Program-made: the position numbers and the translations under genes
Notes under the pieces: model-generated
Database searches by the model: none
Seen by the model: the letters and a program-made list of their open reading frames with translations, nothing else
Told to the model about the DNA's origin: nothing
Shown here: positions 15,458-24,488 of the stretch, piece by piece
Layout of the letters: every line of letters begins with the position of its first letter
Numbering within the stretch: position 1 is the stretch's first letter
NCBI GenBank assembly: GCA_964459465.1
Contig: CAYWLR010000017.1
Location: 8,244-72,243 of the forward strand
Origin: CALAMC01 sp964459465
GTDB lineage: Bacteria > Zixibacteria > MSB-5A5 > GN15 > PGXB01
DNA length: 64,000 nt
Direction: 5' to 3'

Positions 15458-17390
15458 CGGTCGTATCCTCTTTTAAAAACCAGCGATCCATGCCGCCGCC
15501 CCACTTGGAATCGGTTTTCCAGTACATGTTATCACCCCCGTTGCCGTCATAGCGGTCGGTCCCGCTTAAATCCAGAAATATCCCGATTGACCCGAAATCC
15601 CGGCGCGGATTGCCATAACCCTGGGTATTGCTTTTGCTCATGACATAGTAGGCGTCGTCCCCGCGATCGTCGATCAAGATCCCGAACCCGTTGGCCTGTC
15701 CGGCTCCCTGCGAAAGATCGTGGGCGTGATAGATGTCATTACCGAATCGGTCGATAATAATGCCGCAGCCATAGTCATGACCACAACCCTGCATCAGCCC
15801 TTTTCCCTTGCGGAAATCGTCTCCATCGCGGTCGAATAATATCCCGACCGACAGGTGAATTCCGGCTCCCTGGGCATACTGGTGGGCAATATAGTTGTCA
15901 TTGCCGTTGTCATCGTAAATCATGCCCAGTCCCCACCAGTAACTGCAACCCTGCCCGAAAATATCGGCATGGTAATTGTCGTTGCCGCCAAAATCGGTGA
16001 TGATCCCGATGCCTCCAGACATATACGGCCTCATGCCATAACCCATCCCCTGCGACAACGATAAAAAGTGTTGGTCATTTCCGGCCAGACCATAGGTTTC
16101 CGGATATTTGCCGGTAATAATATAATTGTCATTGCCGGAATAATCGGCCAGCAATCCCATACCTTCGGTGATTCCGACCCCCTGTGAGAATAGGGCCGCA
16201 TTATACAAATCGGTCCCCGATTTATCGATCAGGACCCCGGCCCCGAAAACCGCCGCGCCCTGACAATGCGTGTCGCCCAGATATTTATCGTTACCGCCCC
16301 CGTCATACAACAGCCCGAAACCGAAATAGCCCGACCCGCAGGAAAAATGGCGGGCGTCATATGTGTCATCACCCTCGAGGTCAATCAGTATCCCGACCGA
16401 TAAACATCCGGAACCGAACACAAAATCCGATTGAGCCACATAGTCATCGTCGCCGGATACATCAATTATAATACACGGGTGAGGGTTGATAGGGTCATAG
16501 GCTAATTCATAGCGGTCGTCGCCGCCGAAATCAATGATGAATTCGTACTCCCCCCGATAAACGTCGTCGCCGGTTCCGCCGATAACCCAGCCTTTCTGAC
16601 GACCCAGGTATTGGGCGATACCGATTCGTGACGGCAGAACTACCGTATCCTTTAAAATCTGCGAATATGATATGCCACCCTCGGCAAGATCACGCAAAAA
16701 TCGAATAAGCTCATTGTATACTTCCGATGCCGCCGTCGTCCCGGCCAAAACCAGCTTGTGCTGGTCGATCAACTCCCCGAAAGTAACGAATTCCTTAAAG
16801 TATTCCTCTTCCAGCTTTTGCAGAGAGTCAAGGACATCAACCGGCTTGGAAACGTCGGCGGTGTCTTCGAGTATCATATCTTTAAACCGGGTGATAAGAA
16901 ACGACCGTTGATAATCATTCAACCGTTCGAAGGCTTCCCGTTGAGCCGGAATAATCATGACATTGACAGCCTTCTTGACCGTCGACAGCAGGCGGTTGAA
17001 TTCCAAAGATTCATAGTACAAATTCGTTCCCTTTTCATCCGGGTCAGCCCCTTTCTCGTCGACAAGCGGCAAATCTCGGCCGGTTTCCTTGAGATTATCA
17101 AGGACGAATTCCAGCGTCGCCGACAGGTCATCCGGAGCCAAAATACCGGCCGTGTGCTCGGCGAACGAAATCATACCATATGGTTCCCGCATCAGTAGCG
17201 ATACGGTCTCCAGCCGGAAACTATCGATTTTGGAATAATCATCGCGGAAGGTGAAATCGGTCGGCCGAAGGTTCAAAAGCGCCATAAGGTGCTCTACCGC
17301 CGCCTTTTCCTGGATGCTGTCGGGAATCGTCTGCGCGAAGGCTCCGTTCGCCGCAAAAAGATATACAATTAATGCTAATGCAACCTTCAT
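15444..17390 (-). CDS. Exported protein with tandem Asp/Gly repeats
   Basis: The frame is open to 17612, but the ATG at 17390 gives a clean signal peptide (KVALALIVYLFAANGAFAQ) and is chosen. The ~648-residue product has a helical N-terminal region (~22-265) and then ~13 tandem repeats of ~30-40 residues. Each repeat follows the plan D-x-x-G-[DNT]-D-x-Y, a QG-x-G turn, then a hydrophobic strand of the form G-x-G-[IL]-[IL]-x-D. Examples are DLEGDDTYDA, DYSGNDNYII, DDNGNDNYIA and DRFGNDIYHA. The pattern is like a calcium-binding parallel beta-roll but is not the RTX nonapeptide. It overlaps the HEAT gene by 14 bases. I do not recognise a named family. Confidence 0.7.
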   Translation of the reverse strand: MKVALALIVYLFAANGAFAQTIPDSIQEKAAVEHLMALLNLRPTDFTFRDDYSKIDSFRLETVSLLMREPYGMISFAEHTAGILAPDDLSATLEFVLDNLKETGRDLPLVDEKGADPDEKGTNLYYESLEFNRLLSTVKKAVNVMIIPAQREAFERLNDYQRSFLITRFKDMILEDTADVSKPVDVLDSLQKLEEEYFKEFVTFGELIDQHKLVLAGTTAASEVYNELIRFLRDLAEGGISYSQILKDTVVLPSRIGIAQYLGRQKGWVIGGTGDDVYRGEYEFIIDFGGDDRYELAYDPINPHPCIIIDVSGDDDYVAQSDFVFGSGCLSVGILIDLEGDDTYDARHFSCGSGYFGFGLLYDGGGNDKYLGDTHCQGAAVFGAGVLIDKSGTDLYNAALFSQGVGITEGMGLLADYSGNDNYIITGKYPETYGLAGNDQHFLSLSQGMGYGMRPYMSGGIGIITDFGGNDNYHADIFGQGCSYWWGLGMIYDDNGNDNYIAHQYAQGAGIHLSVGILFDRDGDDFRKGKGLMQGCGHDYGCGIIIDRFGNDIYHAHDLSQGAGQANGFGILIDDRGDDAYYVMSKSNTQGYGNPRRDFGSIGIFLDLSGTDRYDGNGGDNMYWKTDSKWGGGMDRWFLKEDTTDAAQ

Positions 17391-17469
17391 GATTTCAATA
17401 AATACTCGTCGCTTTAAAGCGCAATTACTTTTTGAATACCAAAACCGGGCGCCGGGCATTGTCCCGAAA

Positions 17470-18663
17470 TTAACCCCGCTTGTTTTCGGTTCTGACAAAC
17501 CCCGACTCTTCCTTGACACGTCCTTGACGGATATAGTCAAGCCAGCCGGAAATCTCGCGCGCCGAAATAACAGGGCTGATTTCTTCCACAACGCCGCGGC
17601 AGTTCCGGCCATGGGTAGTCTGGTGTTCGGCCATTTTGGTCATTCGGTCACACAATTTGACGACATCCCCGGCCGGGAAATGATACCCGACCTTATACTT
17701 ATCAATGTAATGAGGCATGTCCCCGACCCGAGAACAGATCACCGGCAATCCGGCCTGCATGGCTTCGCCAAACGTCAGCGGCAGGGAATCATGATGAGAT
17801 GGGATAATCATGGCGGCCGCCCGTAACATGAGGTCATTAACCTTGCCCCGTTCCAGGTAACCGTGGAATATCACCGCCGTTTCCAGTCCCATGGCCGCGA
17901 TGGCCAGACGGAGGCTGTGTTCGCATTGACCGTTGCCGATATAATGCAGTTTCCAGTCCGGATGTCCCTTGTGAAACTCCCGGAAAGCTGCCAGCAAGTC
18001 GAACACGCCGCGTGACGGCTCGATTCGACCCACGAAAACAAAAGATTTTTCGGTCGTACCCTCGGATTTCATATCGAGATGGAGTTCATGAATACTCGGT
18101 ATGAACAAACATGGCCTTTTGGCAATAGCTTCGGTTTTCTCCGCCAGCTCATAGCCGTCGGCATACAAACGGTCGGCCCCGTCCAGCACTTTTTTGACCA
18201 GGCACCCGGTGACGGGGCGGTGCGCCCAGATATTGATATCGGTCCCCAGTGCCCAGACCGCGTAGGGAATACCGTGCCGCTGCGACAGCCGCCGGGCGAT
18301 GTATCCCGAGGGCAGAGCCCACAAAGCGAGGATGGCATCGGGCGCCTTGCGCAAAATCAGGTTTTCGCCGAGAATTCGCCCGTTGACAAAATACCTCATC
18401 AGGCTGATATACGTGGAAGGCGCCCAGCGGGGCATCTGCGATATCACCCGCCGCCCGTCGGAAAATTCGAAACGATGGACGGTACCATCAATAAAGTCGC
18501 AATTGCGACCGCGCGGTTCATAGTGCGGCGTCACCACGTCCACCTCGATATCCAGACTCTTCAGGGCACGGTGAAAATCATGTACAAACGGCGAGGCGAC
18601 GTCATCCGGCCCCGCCGGATAACGATTGGAAATAATCAGCAGTTTTTTGGGGAAGTATGGCAT
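17470..18663 (-). CDS. Glycosyltransferase family 4
   Basis: The 397-residue protein has the GT4 two-Rossmann layout. The N-terminal domain starts KKLLIISNRYPAGPDDVASP. The C-terminal nucleotide-sugar domain has FVFVGRIEPSRGVFDLLAAF, VIFHGYLERGKVNDLMLRAA and the ExxE-type loop in SHHDSLPLTFGEAMQAGLPV. It transfers a sugar from an activated donor, acceptor unknown. The ATG at 18663 has a GGAGGTC ribosome site. It lies 84 bases after the DUF2723 gene on the same strand, so both may take part in glycosylation of exported molecules. Confidence 0.87.
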   Translation of the reverse strand: MPYFPKKLLIISNRYPAGPDDVASPFVHDFHRALKSLDIEVDVVTPHYEPRGRNCDFIDGTVHRFEFSDGRRVISQMPRWAPSTYISLMRYFVNGRILGENLILRKAPDAILALWALPSGYIARRLSQRHGIPYAVWALGTDINIWAHRPVTGCLVKKVLDGADRLYADGYELAEKTEAIAKRPCLFIPSIHELHLDMKSEGTTEKSFVFVGRIEPSRGVFDLLAAFREFHKGHPDWKLHYIGNGQCEHSLRLAIAAMGLETAVIFHGYLERGKVNDLMLRAAAMIIPSHHDSLPLTFGEAMQAGLPVICSRVGDMPHYIDKYKVGYHFPAGDVVKLCDRMTKMAEHQTTHGRNCRGVVEEISPVISAREISGWLDYIRQGRVKEESGFVRTENKRG

Positions 18664-18747
18664 AGACCTCCACCCAATTTATTACGTGGACCGATAGTCA
18701 GGACGATGAAAAAGACTCGGCTTTTCCATCCCGCCGTAAGGCCGATT

Positions 18748-20817
18748 CTATTCCGATGTCGTCGCGGCGGTGGCGGCGCCGATTTTTTTGGCGATGTCCT
18801 GCCCCAGCTGCAATGCTTCGACGTTGTATGGATCGATATCGAGCACGTCGGCGATATATTTCAGCGCCTCTTTGTAGCGACCGGCCCGGGCCAATGCCCG
18901 TGACAGGGTCAGCCGCATTTCGATGTTGTCGTTGTCTATATCAAGGGCCATGCGCATAAGTTCCCAGGCCGGGCCGGGTGTATTCACCCGACTGAAATAG
19001 GCGCTGGTGTTGAACAACCAGCGGCTGACAAAATCTATTGTGGAAATTTCCTTCGGGTTGCCCTCGAGCATGCGGGCGGCTATGGCGATGAACCGGCCGC
19101 TGACCATGTGGTCGGGGATACCGTCGTACTTTTGATTCAGGTATCTGAAGACGACGCCGTGCGGTTCCAGACGGTCAACCGTGATACCGGTCACGCCGTA
19201 CTGGACGAACACGTCCCGGCGGTCGAGATTGAGTTGACACAATCGGTCGGGCGTCAGTTCATCGACCGCGAAATCGGCCCCGGTGAATCCTTCGGGGTAA
19301 ATCAAATCAGGGTATATATGCACCAGTCGCTTTCGATAATCATGCAAAGATAACGCCCGCGATGAGACGATTTTGATATCCGAAGCCGAGGAATCGGCCA
19401 CGGCGAAATACCACAGCGGCAAAATCAGATCGTCGTCGGCGACCACAAGCAGCGAATTGCCTGGAAGGTTGCCCAGAATTTCCTCGCAGATTATATCCGG
19501 GGCATTCACTTCCGACAAATCGGCGCGGTCCATATTTCTGGTCCCCGTGAAATAGACAAAGATCCCCAGAAAAACCGAAAAATACACCGCGGCGTTTCGC
19601 GAAACAATGTAGCGACGCAATTGGTACAACGACCCGGAAACGGCGACCAGAAGCATGACCGCCATAAACGGCGCCAGCAAACTGACCGTATCGGCATTTC
19701 GAACGGAGAATTCTGTCATCCACAGGACAAAAGCCAGATATGATAAAATCGCCAGGATAAAAAACCAGTTCAGGCGGCGAGCCGCCCTGAATAACCCCCA
19801 TAAACCGAGCGGCAACAAAGCCAGGGTCAGCCAGCCGATTTGCGCGCCCAGAAATTTCCCCACACTCTGAAAACGCAGCCAGTAGTCGGCCGCCGTCAAT
19901 TTCGTAATGTCGGCCATATTTATCATCCCCGAAACCGCGGCCCCCAGCGACTGGAGACTGTCGGGACGCCCCCAGCCGACCGATGGGTCAAGCGCGGTCC
20001 GAAGCGGCAGATAGACATAGGTCGAAAAAGACATAATCAGCAAAAGCCCCGCCGCCGTAATAAAAGCCGTCCGCGATTTGGCTTTATATATATGGACTAT
20101 GAACATGAAAATAAATGGCGGAGCCATAACCAGCGCCGCGATCGGGTGATTGGCAAAACTCAATGCATAAACCCATAACCCCGCCAGAAATGGGCGGTTC
20201 GAATTTTCGGCCAGGGCACGGGCGCAAAAATAAACCGCAAGAAGCGTCATGAATAATTGTAATGAGTAAACCTCGGCTCGAACCGCCGACAGCCAGACCG
20301 GAAGACCGACGGCGAACAAAGCGGTCAGCGCAAAACAGACCAGCGCCACCATCGCCGGCGGCTGGGTGGCTCGCTCCAAATCGAGCATCTTCCCCGCCCG
20401 CTTTAAATCGGGACGGCGGAACAGCAGCTTCTTCCCGTCCATGATTTTTTGATAATCCTGCGCCGTCAGGGCCGGTACATTCATCAGTTGACGGGCCAGC
20501 ATGTAAAAGACCATCACCGCCAACGCCGCGAAAAAGGCCGACATAAGATTGGCCGCAAAAGCCGCCGTCAGCCCCGGTATGGCGGCGAAGACCCTGCCCA
20601 AAAGGGTATATAGCGGATATGACGGTGACGGCGGGACGCCCAGAAGGTAATTGGTTGTCGCAAAGGCCGCCGAGTCACCCCAGAATATCGACGGGGCCAT
20701 CATTTTTACATAAAATCCCAGCGCTCCAAAAAATATCACTATCGGCAACAACCAGCGCGATAATTGGGCCATTGTCCCCTTATCATCATATTCGATATGC
20801 TCGTCATGCTTTACCAT
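18748..20817 (-). CDS. DUF2723 membrane glycosyltransferase-like protein with TPR tail
   Basis: The 689-residue protein opens with a cytosolic N-terminus and then about ten hydrophobic segments. The N-terminal part has the DUF2723 hallmark of an acidic residue early on: FFGALGFYVKMMAPSIFWGD followed by SAAFATTNYLLGVPPSPSYP. DUF2723 proteins are classed as GT-C/GT117-like and are proposed to glycosylate proteins using a polyprenol-linked sugar. The last ~100 residues form TPR-like helices. The ATG at 20817 is supported by a GAGGCGAAG ribosome site. It precedes a GT4 gene on the same strand. Confidence 0.8.
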   Translation of the reverse strand: MVKHDEHIEYDDKGTMAQLSRWLLPIVIFFGALGFYVKMMAPSIFWGDSAAFATTNYLLGVPPSPSYPLYTLLGRVFAAIPGLTAAFAANLMSAFFAALAVMVFYMLARQLMNVPALTAQDYQKIMDGKKLLFRRPDLKRAGKMLDLERATQPPAMVALVCFALTALFAVGLPVWLSAVRAEVYSLQLFMTLLAVYFCARALAENSNRPFLAGLWVYALSFANHPIAALVMAPPFIFMFIVHIYKAKSRTAFITAAGLLLIMSFSTYVYLPLRTALDPSVGWGRPDSLQSLGAAVSGMINMADITKLTAADYWLRFQSVGKFLGAQIGWLTLALLPLGLWGLFRAARRLNWFFILAILSYLAFVLWMTEFSVRNADTVSLLAPFMAVMLLVAVSGSLYQLRRYIVSRNAAVYFSVFLGIFVYFTGTRNMDRADLSEVNAPDIICEEILGNLPGNSLLVVADDDLILPLWYFAVADSSASDIKIVSSRALSLHDYRKRLVHIYPDLIYPEGFTGADFAVDELTPDRLCQLNLDRRDVFVQYGVTGITVDRLEPHGVVFRYLNQKYDGIPDHMVSGRFIAIAARMLEGNPKEISTIDFVSRWLFNTSAYFSRVNTPGPAWELMRMALDIDNDNIEMRLTLSRALARAGRYKEALKYIADVLDIDPYNVEALQLGQDIAKKIGAATAATTSE

Positions 20818-21330
20818 ATTCTTCGCCTCATTTTTTGCCCTATTCCATAGTTCATCAGCCGGATCATCAGGTAAAACCGACCCGGATATACAGTATATTT
20901 TCGGCTGAAATGACCGGTACCTGAAGCGAAAACGTCAAAAAGTTTTTTTCTAAGTCGTTAGTCGGTAAACGGTTAAAATTGCATTTGATCGGTTATGGCG
21001 CCCTCATGCGCAGTTGGAGACCGGCCCGCCCAAGGCTTGTTAATAAAAGGGCACGAATACACGTTCTGTCAGGTGCCGCTCCCGACCTCATCGGGAATGT
21101 CACCTGATATTAAATTATTGAAAAACGCAGGGTTACATGCTGGCTCCGTCGCGGCAGTTTGTTAAAAAAACAGTACCCATTGTGAATTTCCTATAAGTCA
21201 GATGTCCATAGGCCACCTGAAGCTTGAGGGATCTGCCCGTCCGTCCGCCCCGGCGTTGTGCCCGGTCGATCTTCAGATCGAGCGGGTTAGCGGTGATGAG
21301 ACTTCGGCCCCGCCGTCCATACCGTACAAA
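20818..21330. other. Intergenic region with palindromes, no gene seen
   Basis: About 510 bases lie between the DUF2723 gene and the first pilin. A 66-residue open frame at 21133-21333 (minus) has no ribosome site and no recognisable domain. At ~21069-21107 there is a stem formed by TCAGGTG and CACCTGA with an inner CCCGA/TCGGG pair, similar in style to palindromes at 39288-39306. Nothing else is supportable. Confidence 0.5.
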
Positions 21331-21359
21331 CAAAAACGGCCGCCGGGGACGGCGACCGT
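21331..21359 (-). terminator. Rho-independent terminator after pilin 1
   Basis: On the minus strand a 10-base stem (ACGGTCGCCG with CGGCGGCCGT, one G-T pair) and a 4-base loop are followed by TTTTTG. It sits ~30 bases after the stop of the pilin gene at 21391. Confidence 0.85.
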
Positions 21360-21390
21360 CTTGATATATGGCAAACAGTGACCGGAAACT

Positions 21391-21822
21391 TTAGAGTATC
21401 GAGTCGTCCGAAGTACAGACCAGCTGACCCTGCTCGTTGATGGTCCAGGTATCCGGAGCGGCATCATCATCGAGGAGGGTGCTGTTGGCCGTGACCAGCA
21501 GGTTGGTCGCGGTGGCCGTGGTGATCGTGTAGTCATATATGGCGGAAGCCATGACCTCAACACCGATGGTGGCAAAGGCATTCGGGTTGGCGGCGTTGGC
21601 GGTAATACCCTGACCCCAGTACTGGTTATTCTGCTGGCGATAGGTGCGCTGCATGGTGTAAATCTGCTTGAGCAACTGCTTGGCTTCCGACTGCTTGGCT
21701 TTGGTGGTGGCAGTCATGAAACGCGGAATGGCCAAAGCGGCCAGAATGCCGATGATAACGACCACGATCATCAATTCGATAAGGGTGAAACCCTTCTGGC
21801 GGTTGTGGAATTTGCTGAACAT
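21391..21822 (-). CDS. Type IV pilin / pseudopilin, major-pilin-like
   Basis: The ATG at 21822 has a strong AGGAGGA ribosome site; the open frame extends to 21918 but upstream sequence is promoter and leader. The 143-residue product has a short basic leader (MFSKFHNRQKG) and the prepilin cleavage motif G|FTLIELMIVVVIIGILAAL with Glu5, then a helical stalk (KAKQSEAKQLLKQIYTMQRT) and a globular domain. Only one cysteine (near the C-terminus, LVCTSDD) is present, so no internal disulfide loop. It is cleaved by PilD and assembled into a pilus or pseudopilus. It is transcribed from its own sigma-54 promoter and is similar to the pilin at 22175. Confidence 0.93.
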   Translation of the reverse strand: MFSKFHNRQKGFTLIELMIVVVIIGILAALAIPRFMTATTKAKQSEAKQLLKQIYTMQRTYRQQNNQYWGQGITANAANPNAFATIGVEVMASAIYDYTITTATATNLLVTANSTLLDDDAAPDTWTINEQGQLVCTSDDSIL

Positions 21823-21889
21823 TGTAAATCCTCCTACAGATTTTAATACTTTGGTTTTGGTTGTCATCTTTTTCCACGGGTGTATTATG

Positions 21890-21904
21890 GCAAACCGGGT
21901 GCCA
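21890..21904 (-). promoter_or_regulatory. Sigma-54 (-24/-12) promoter of pilin 1
   Basis: On the minus strand TGGCAC (21899-21904), five bases, and TTGC (21890-21893) match the RpoN consensus TGGCAC-N5-TTGC exactly. Transcription would start near 21878, ~55 bases before the pilin ATG. A sigma-54 activator gene is nearby at 22735. Confidence 0.82.
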
Positions 21905-22120
21905 AGGTGATTCGGCAATTTTCACCATTCTCAAGTTTTATCATAAGCTCATACCCCACAACGGATAAAATGTCACCCTCGTATTCATATGTGGTTTAAC
22001 GCCAACAGCTTTGGCCGCCGCCCCATACACCGGCCAATTGTCATTTGCCACAAATCTGGCATTTTGCAATTCATCTCCTATGGGAATAATCCCATCATTG
22101 TATTGCACCATAAGTACAAC

Positions 22121-22150
22121 AAAAAAGGCGTGCCATGGCGGGCACGCCTT
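22121..22150 (-). terminator. Rho-independent terminator after pilin 2
   Basis: On the minus strand AAGGCGTGCC, a 6-base loop and GGCACGCCTT form a 10-base perfect stem followed by TTTTTTG. It lies 25 bases after the stop of the second pilin. Confidence 0.9.
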
Positions 22151-22174
22151 GATTGTAATTTTTTTGCCGTCAGA

Positions 22175-22597
22175 CTATAGCATGGCATCATCGGAGACGC
22201 AGGTCAAGACGCCGAGATGATTGATCGTCCAGATATCCGGCGCCGGGTCATCGTCGAGATTCAACGCTGTGGCCGTGGCCGTAAAGGTCATGGCGTCGGC
22301 GACTATTGAATAAGTGTAATTGGACGGGAGCATTATTTCAATCCAAATTTCTTTAAAGGCCTGGGGATTGGCGGCGCTGGCATCGGCGGCAGGGATAAAA
22401 TAGGTATTGCCCTGCTGGCGGTAAGTCCGTTGATTGACATAGATTTGCTTTAATATCAGCTTGGCTTCGCTTTGTTTGGTTCTGACAGGAACCGCCATCA
22501 AACGCGGGATGGCCATGGCCGCCAGAATACCGATAATGACAACGACTATCATCAACTCGATCAGTGTAAAACCGGCTTTGAGTTTTATCTTATTCAC
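22175..22597 (-). CDS. Type IV pilin / pseudopilin, second copy
   Basis: The GTG at 22597 has GAGG at the right distance; another GTG at 22609 is possible. The ~140-residue product has the basic leader NKIKLKAG and the cleavage motif G|FTLIELMIVVVIIGILAAM. The stalk motif RTKQSEAKLILKQIYVNQRT and the C-terminal PAPDIWTINHLGVLTCVSDD parallel the pilin at 21391, so the two are tandem paralogues. The globular domains differ more than the stalks. It follows its own probable -24/-12 promoter and ends before its own terminator, so the two pilins are made from separate messages. Confidence 0.92.
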   Translation of the reverse strand: MNKIKLKAGFTLIELMIVVVIIGILAAMAIPRLMAVPVRTKQSEAKLILKQIYVNQRTYRQQGNTYFIPAADASAANPQAFKEIWIEIMLPSNYTYSIVADAMTFTATATALNLDDDPAPDIWTINHLGVLTCVSDDAML

Positions 22598-22642
22598 TTC
22601 ATACCTCACCTTTGCGATTGTGCCTGTTTAACAGGGTATAGG

Positions 22643-22657
22643 GCAAATATCATACCC
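22643..22657 (-). promoter_or_regulatory. Probable sigma-54 promoter of pilin 2
   Basis: On the minus strand GGGTAT (22652-22657), five bases, and TTGC (22643-22646) keep the essential GG-N10-GC spacing but match the -24 hexamer less well than the pilin 1 promoter. Transcription would start near 22631, giving a short leader. Confidence 0.6.
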
Positions 22658-22734
22658 GAATGACCGAGATAAAATTAAATTTCAAATTTCATACGTTCAG
22701 TCTCCGATTGTCCGATATTTGGACACCATCGACG

Positions 22735-24102
22735 TCATTTCGATTCCGTTTTGTCCAGTTGATATCGTTTCAACTTTCTATACAACGTGCTGTTGTCGAT
22801 TCCCAGCATTTTGGCCGCCTTCGATTTCTGACCCTGCGCCTGATCCATGACGTAGTGAATATAAGCTTTTTCGATCGATTCCAGGGTCGGCGTCTTGGGA
22901 TTGTCGTCGGTCACCATCGCCTCCCGGCGGTTTTCGACTATTTTCTGCGGAAAATCCGATATCTCGATAACCTCGTCCTTGGAAAGCAGAACCGCCCGCT
23001 CGATGCAATTCTCCAGTTCCCTGACGTTACCCGGCCAGTGATAGCGATACAGCACTTCCATGGCTTCCTGACTTATGTACTTGACCGGCAAATCGCTTCG
23101 CAGACAGTAATTTTTTATAAAATGATTGGCCAGAAGGGGAATATCCTCGACCCGTTCACGCAGGGGAAGAATGTTAATCGGAATCACGTTGAGACGATAA
23201 AACAGATCCGACCGAAACTGCCCGGTCTTGACGTCTTCTTCGAGATTGGCATTGGTGGCCGCAATCAGGCGGACGTCAACCTGGATCGGGGCGGTCGCCC
23301 CGACCGGCGTGATCTGCTGGTCTTCCAGAACGCGCAGGAGTTTGACCTGAATGGCCGGCGACGTATTGCCGACCTCGTCGAGGAACATGGTGCCCCCGTC
23401 GGCGACTTTAAACAGCCCGTCCTTGTCCTTGACCGCTCCCGTAAACGCTCCCTTTTTATAGCCAAACAATTCCGATTCGAGTAAATTTTCCGGCAGGGCG
23501 GCACAATTGATCGTCACGAACGGCCCCGACGCGCGCGGCGACGAAGTATGAATCGCGCGGGCGATTAAATCCTTGCCCGTACCCGACTCGCCGCGTATGA
23601 GTACCGTCGAATCAGTGGCCGAGATTTTACGGGCCAGTTCCTTGAGCTGGACGATATCAGCCGATTGCCCGATGAAATCATCGAAGGAAAAATCCTGCTT
23701 CAACTGCTTTTTCAGAAACTCATTTTCGGTCTTGAGTTTCTTCCGGCTAACCGATTTTTCTATGACCAGTTTGATTTCGTCGACTTTAAATGGCTTGATG
23801 ATATAATCCATCGCCCCGTGTTTCATGGCCTTGATAGCCGTGTCCACCGAGGCAAACGCCGTCATGACGATAAAATCCTGATGGGGATTCGCCTTCTTGA
23901 CTTCGCCCAGAAGCTCCATTCCGGACATCTCCGGCATCATCAGGTCGGCGATTATGAGATCGAAATTTTCCGATTGTGTTTTCTCGACGGCTTCCCGCCC
24001 CGACGAGGCCGTCGCCACCGAATAACCGTCTTTGGTCAGCATGATTTCCATGAAATCACGCATTGATTGTTCGTCATCGACTACCAGTATCCGGGGTGCC
24101 AT
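22735..24102 (-). CDS. Sigma-54-dependent response regulator (NtrC/PilR type)
   Basis: The ATG at 24102 has an AGGGAG ribosome site; the frame is open to 24195 but without a site. The 455-residue protein has a receiver domain (PRILVVDDEQSMRDF, phospho-acceptor in DLIIADLMMPEMSG), an AAA+ central domain with Walker A GESGTGKD, ELFGYKKGAFTGA that contacts sigma-54, and GTMFLDEVG for Walker B. It ends in a Fis-type helix-turn-helix (KSKAAKMLGIDNSTLYRKLK). It activates sigma-54 promoters when phosphorylated. The adjacent pilin genes have such promoters, so a PilR-like role is likely. No partner sensor kinase is in the window. Confidence 0.93.
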   Translation of the reverse strand: MAPRILVVDDEQSMRDFMEIMLTKDGYSVATASSGREAVEKTQSENFDLIIADLMMPEMSGMELLGEVKKANPHQDFIVMTAFASVDTAIKAMKHGAMDYIIKPFKVDEIKLVIEKSVSRKKLKTENEFLKKQLKQDFSFDDFIGQSADIVQLKELARKISATDSTVLIRGESGTGKDLIARAIHTSSPRASGPFVTINCAALPENLLESELFGYKKGAFTGAVKDKDGLFKVADGGTMFLDEVGNTSPAIQVKLLRVLEDQQITPVGATAPIQVDVRLIAATNANLEEDVKTGQFRSDLFYRLNVIPINILPLRERVEDIPLLANHFIKNYCLRSDLPVKYISQEAMEVLYRYHWPGNVRELENCIERAVLLSKDEVIEISDFPQKIVENRREAMVTDDNPKTPTLESIEKAYIHYVMDQAQGQKSKAAKMLGIDNSTLYRKLKRYQLDKTESK

Positions 24103-24488
24103 ATATCTCCCTGTAACATTTAACTCAAAAGTCCCCAGCCCACATAAATACTGTTTCGGCAGCTGAAGCGCGTTTTGAAGGTGGCCATTTCGCAATGTTC
24201 AGATATTACACAGGCCACCCAGTGGTTATGCATCCTGAAGCGCTCACTCGGGTCGCTCACTGGCAAAACAGGCGCGTGAGCTGATAAATCTAATTTGAGC
24301 GACCCCCAGACGCCCTCGTCTGGCGGCTGTAATTATTGGCAAAAGGGTTCAATAGGTGATGATATTTCGGATGGACATCCGGTTGGAAACGGTCCTGTAA
24401 TATCATGAAAGGGACATCCGTTTTCAGCCCACCCATTGTTGTTGACAGCCGTTTTATCGTATTGATATATTAAGGCAAAGGAGGCCGC
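24103..24488. other. Divergent intergenic region
   Basis: These 386 bases separate the response regulator (minus) from the DUF169 gene (plus). They hold a GGTGGCC/GGCCACC inverted pair (24180-24186, 24213-24219), a perfect 7-base hairpin CCAGACG/CGTCTGG (24306-24323) with no T-run, and the plus-strand promoter at 24442. No gene is seen. Confidence 0.5.
24442..24471 (+). promoter_or_regulatory. Sigma-70 promoter for the DUF169 operon
   Basis: TTGACA (24442-24447) and TATATT (24466-24471) are 18 bases apart. Transcription would start near 24478, immediately before the AAAGGAGG ribosome site of the gene at 24489. Confidence 0.65.

Noticed and set aside
21133..21333. 66-residue open frame on the minus strand
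   Set aside because: No ribosome site and no recognisable domain, in a region with a terminator and palindromes.
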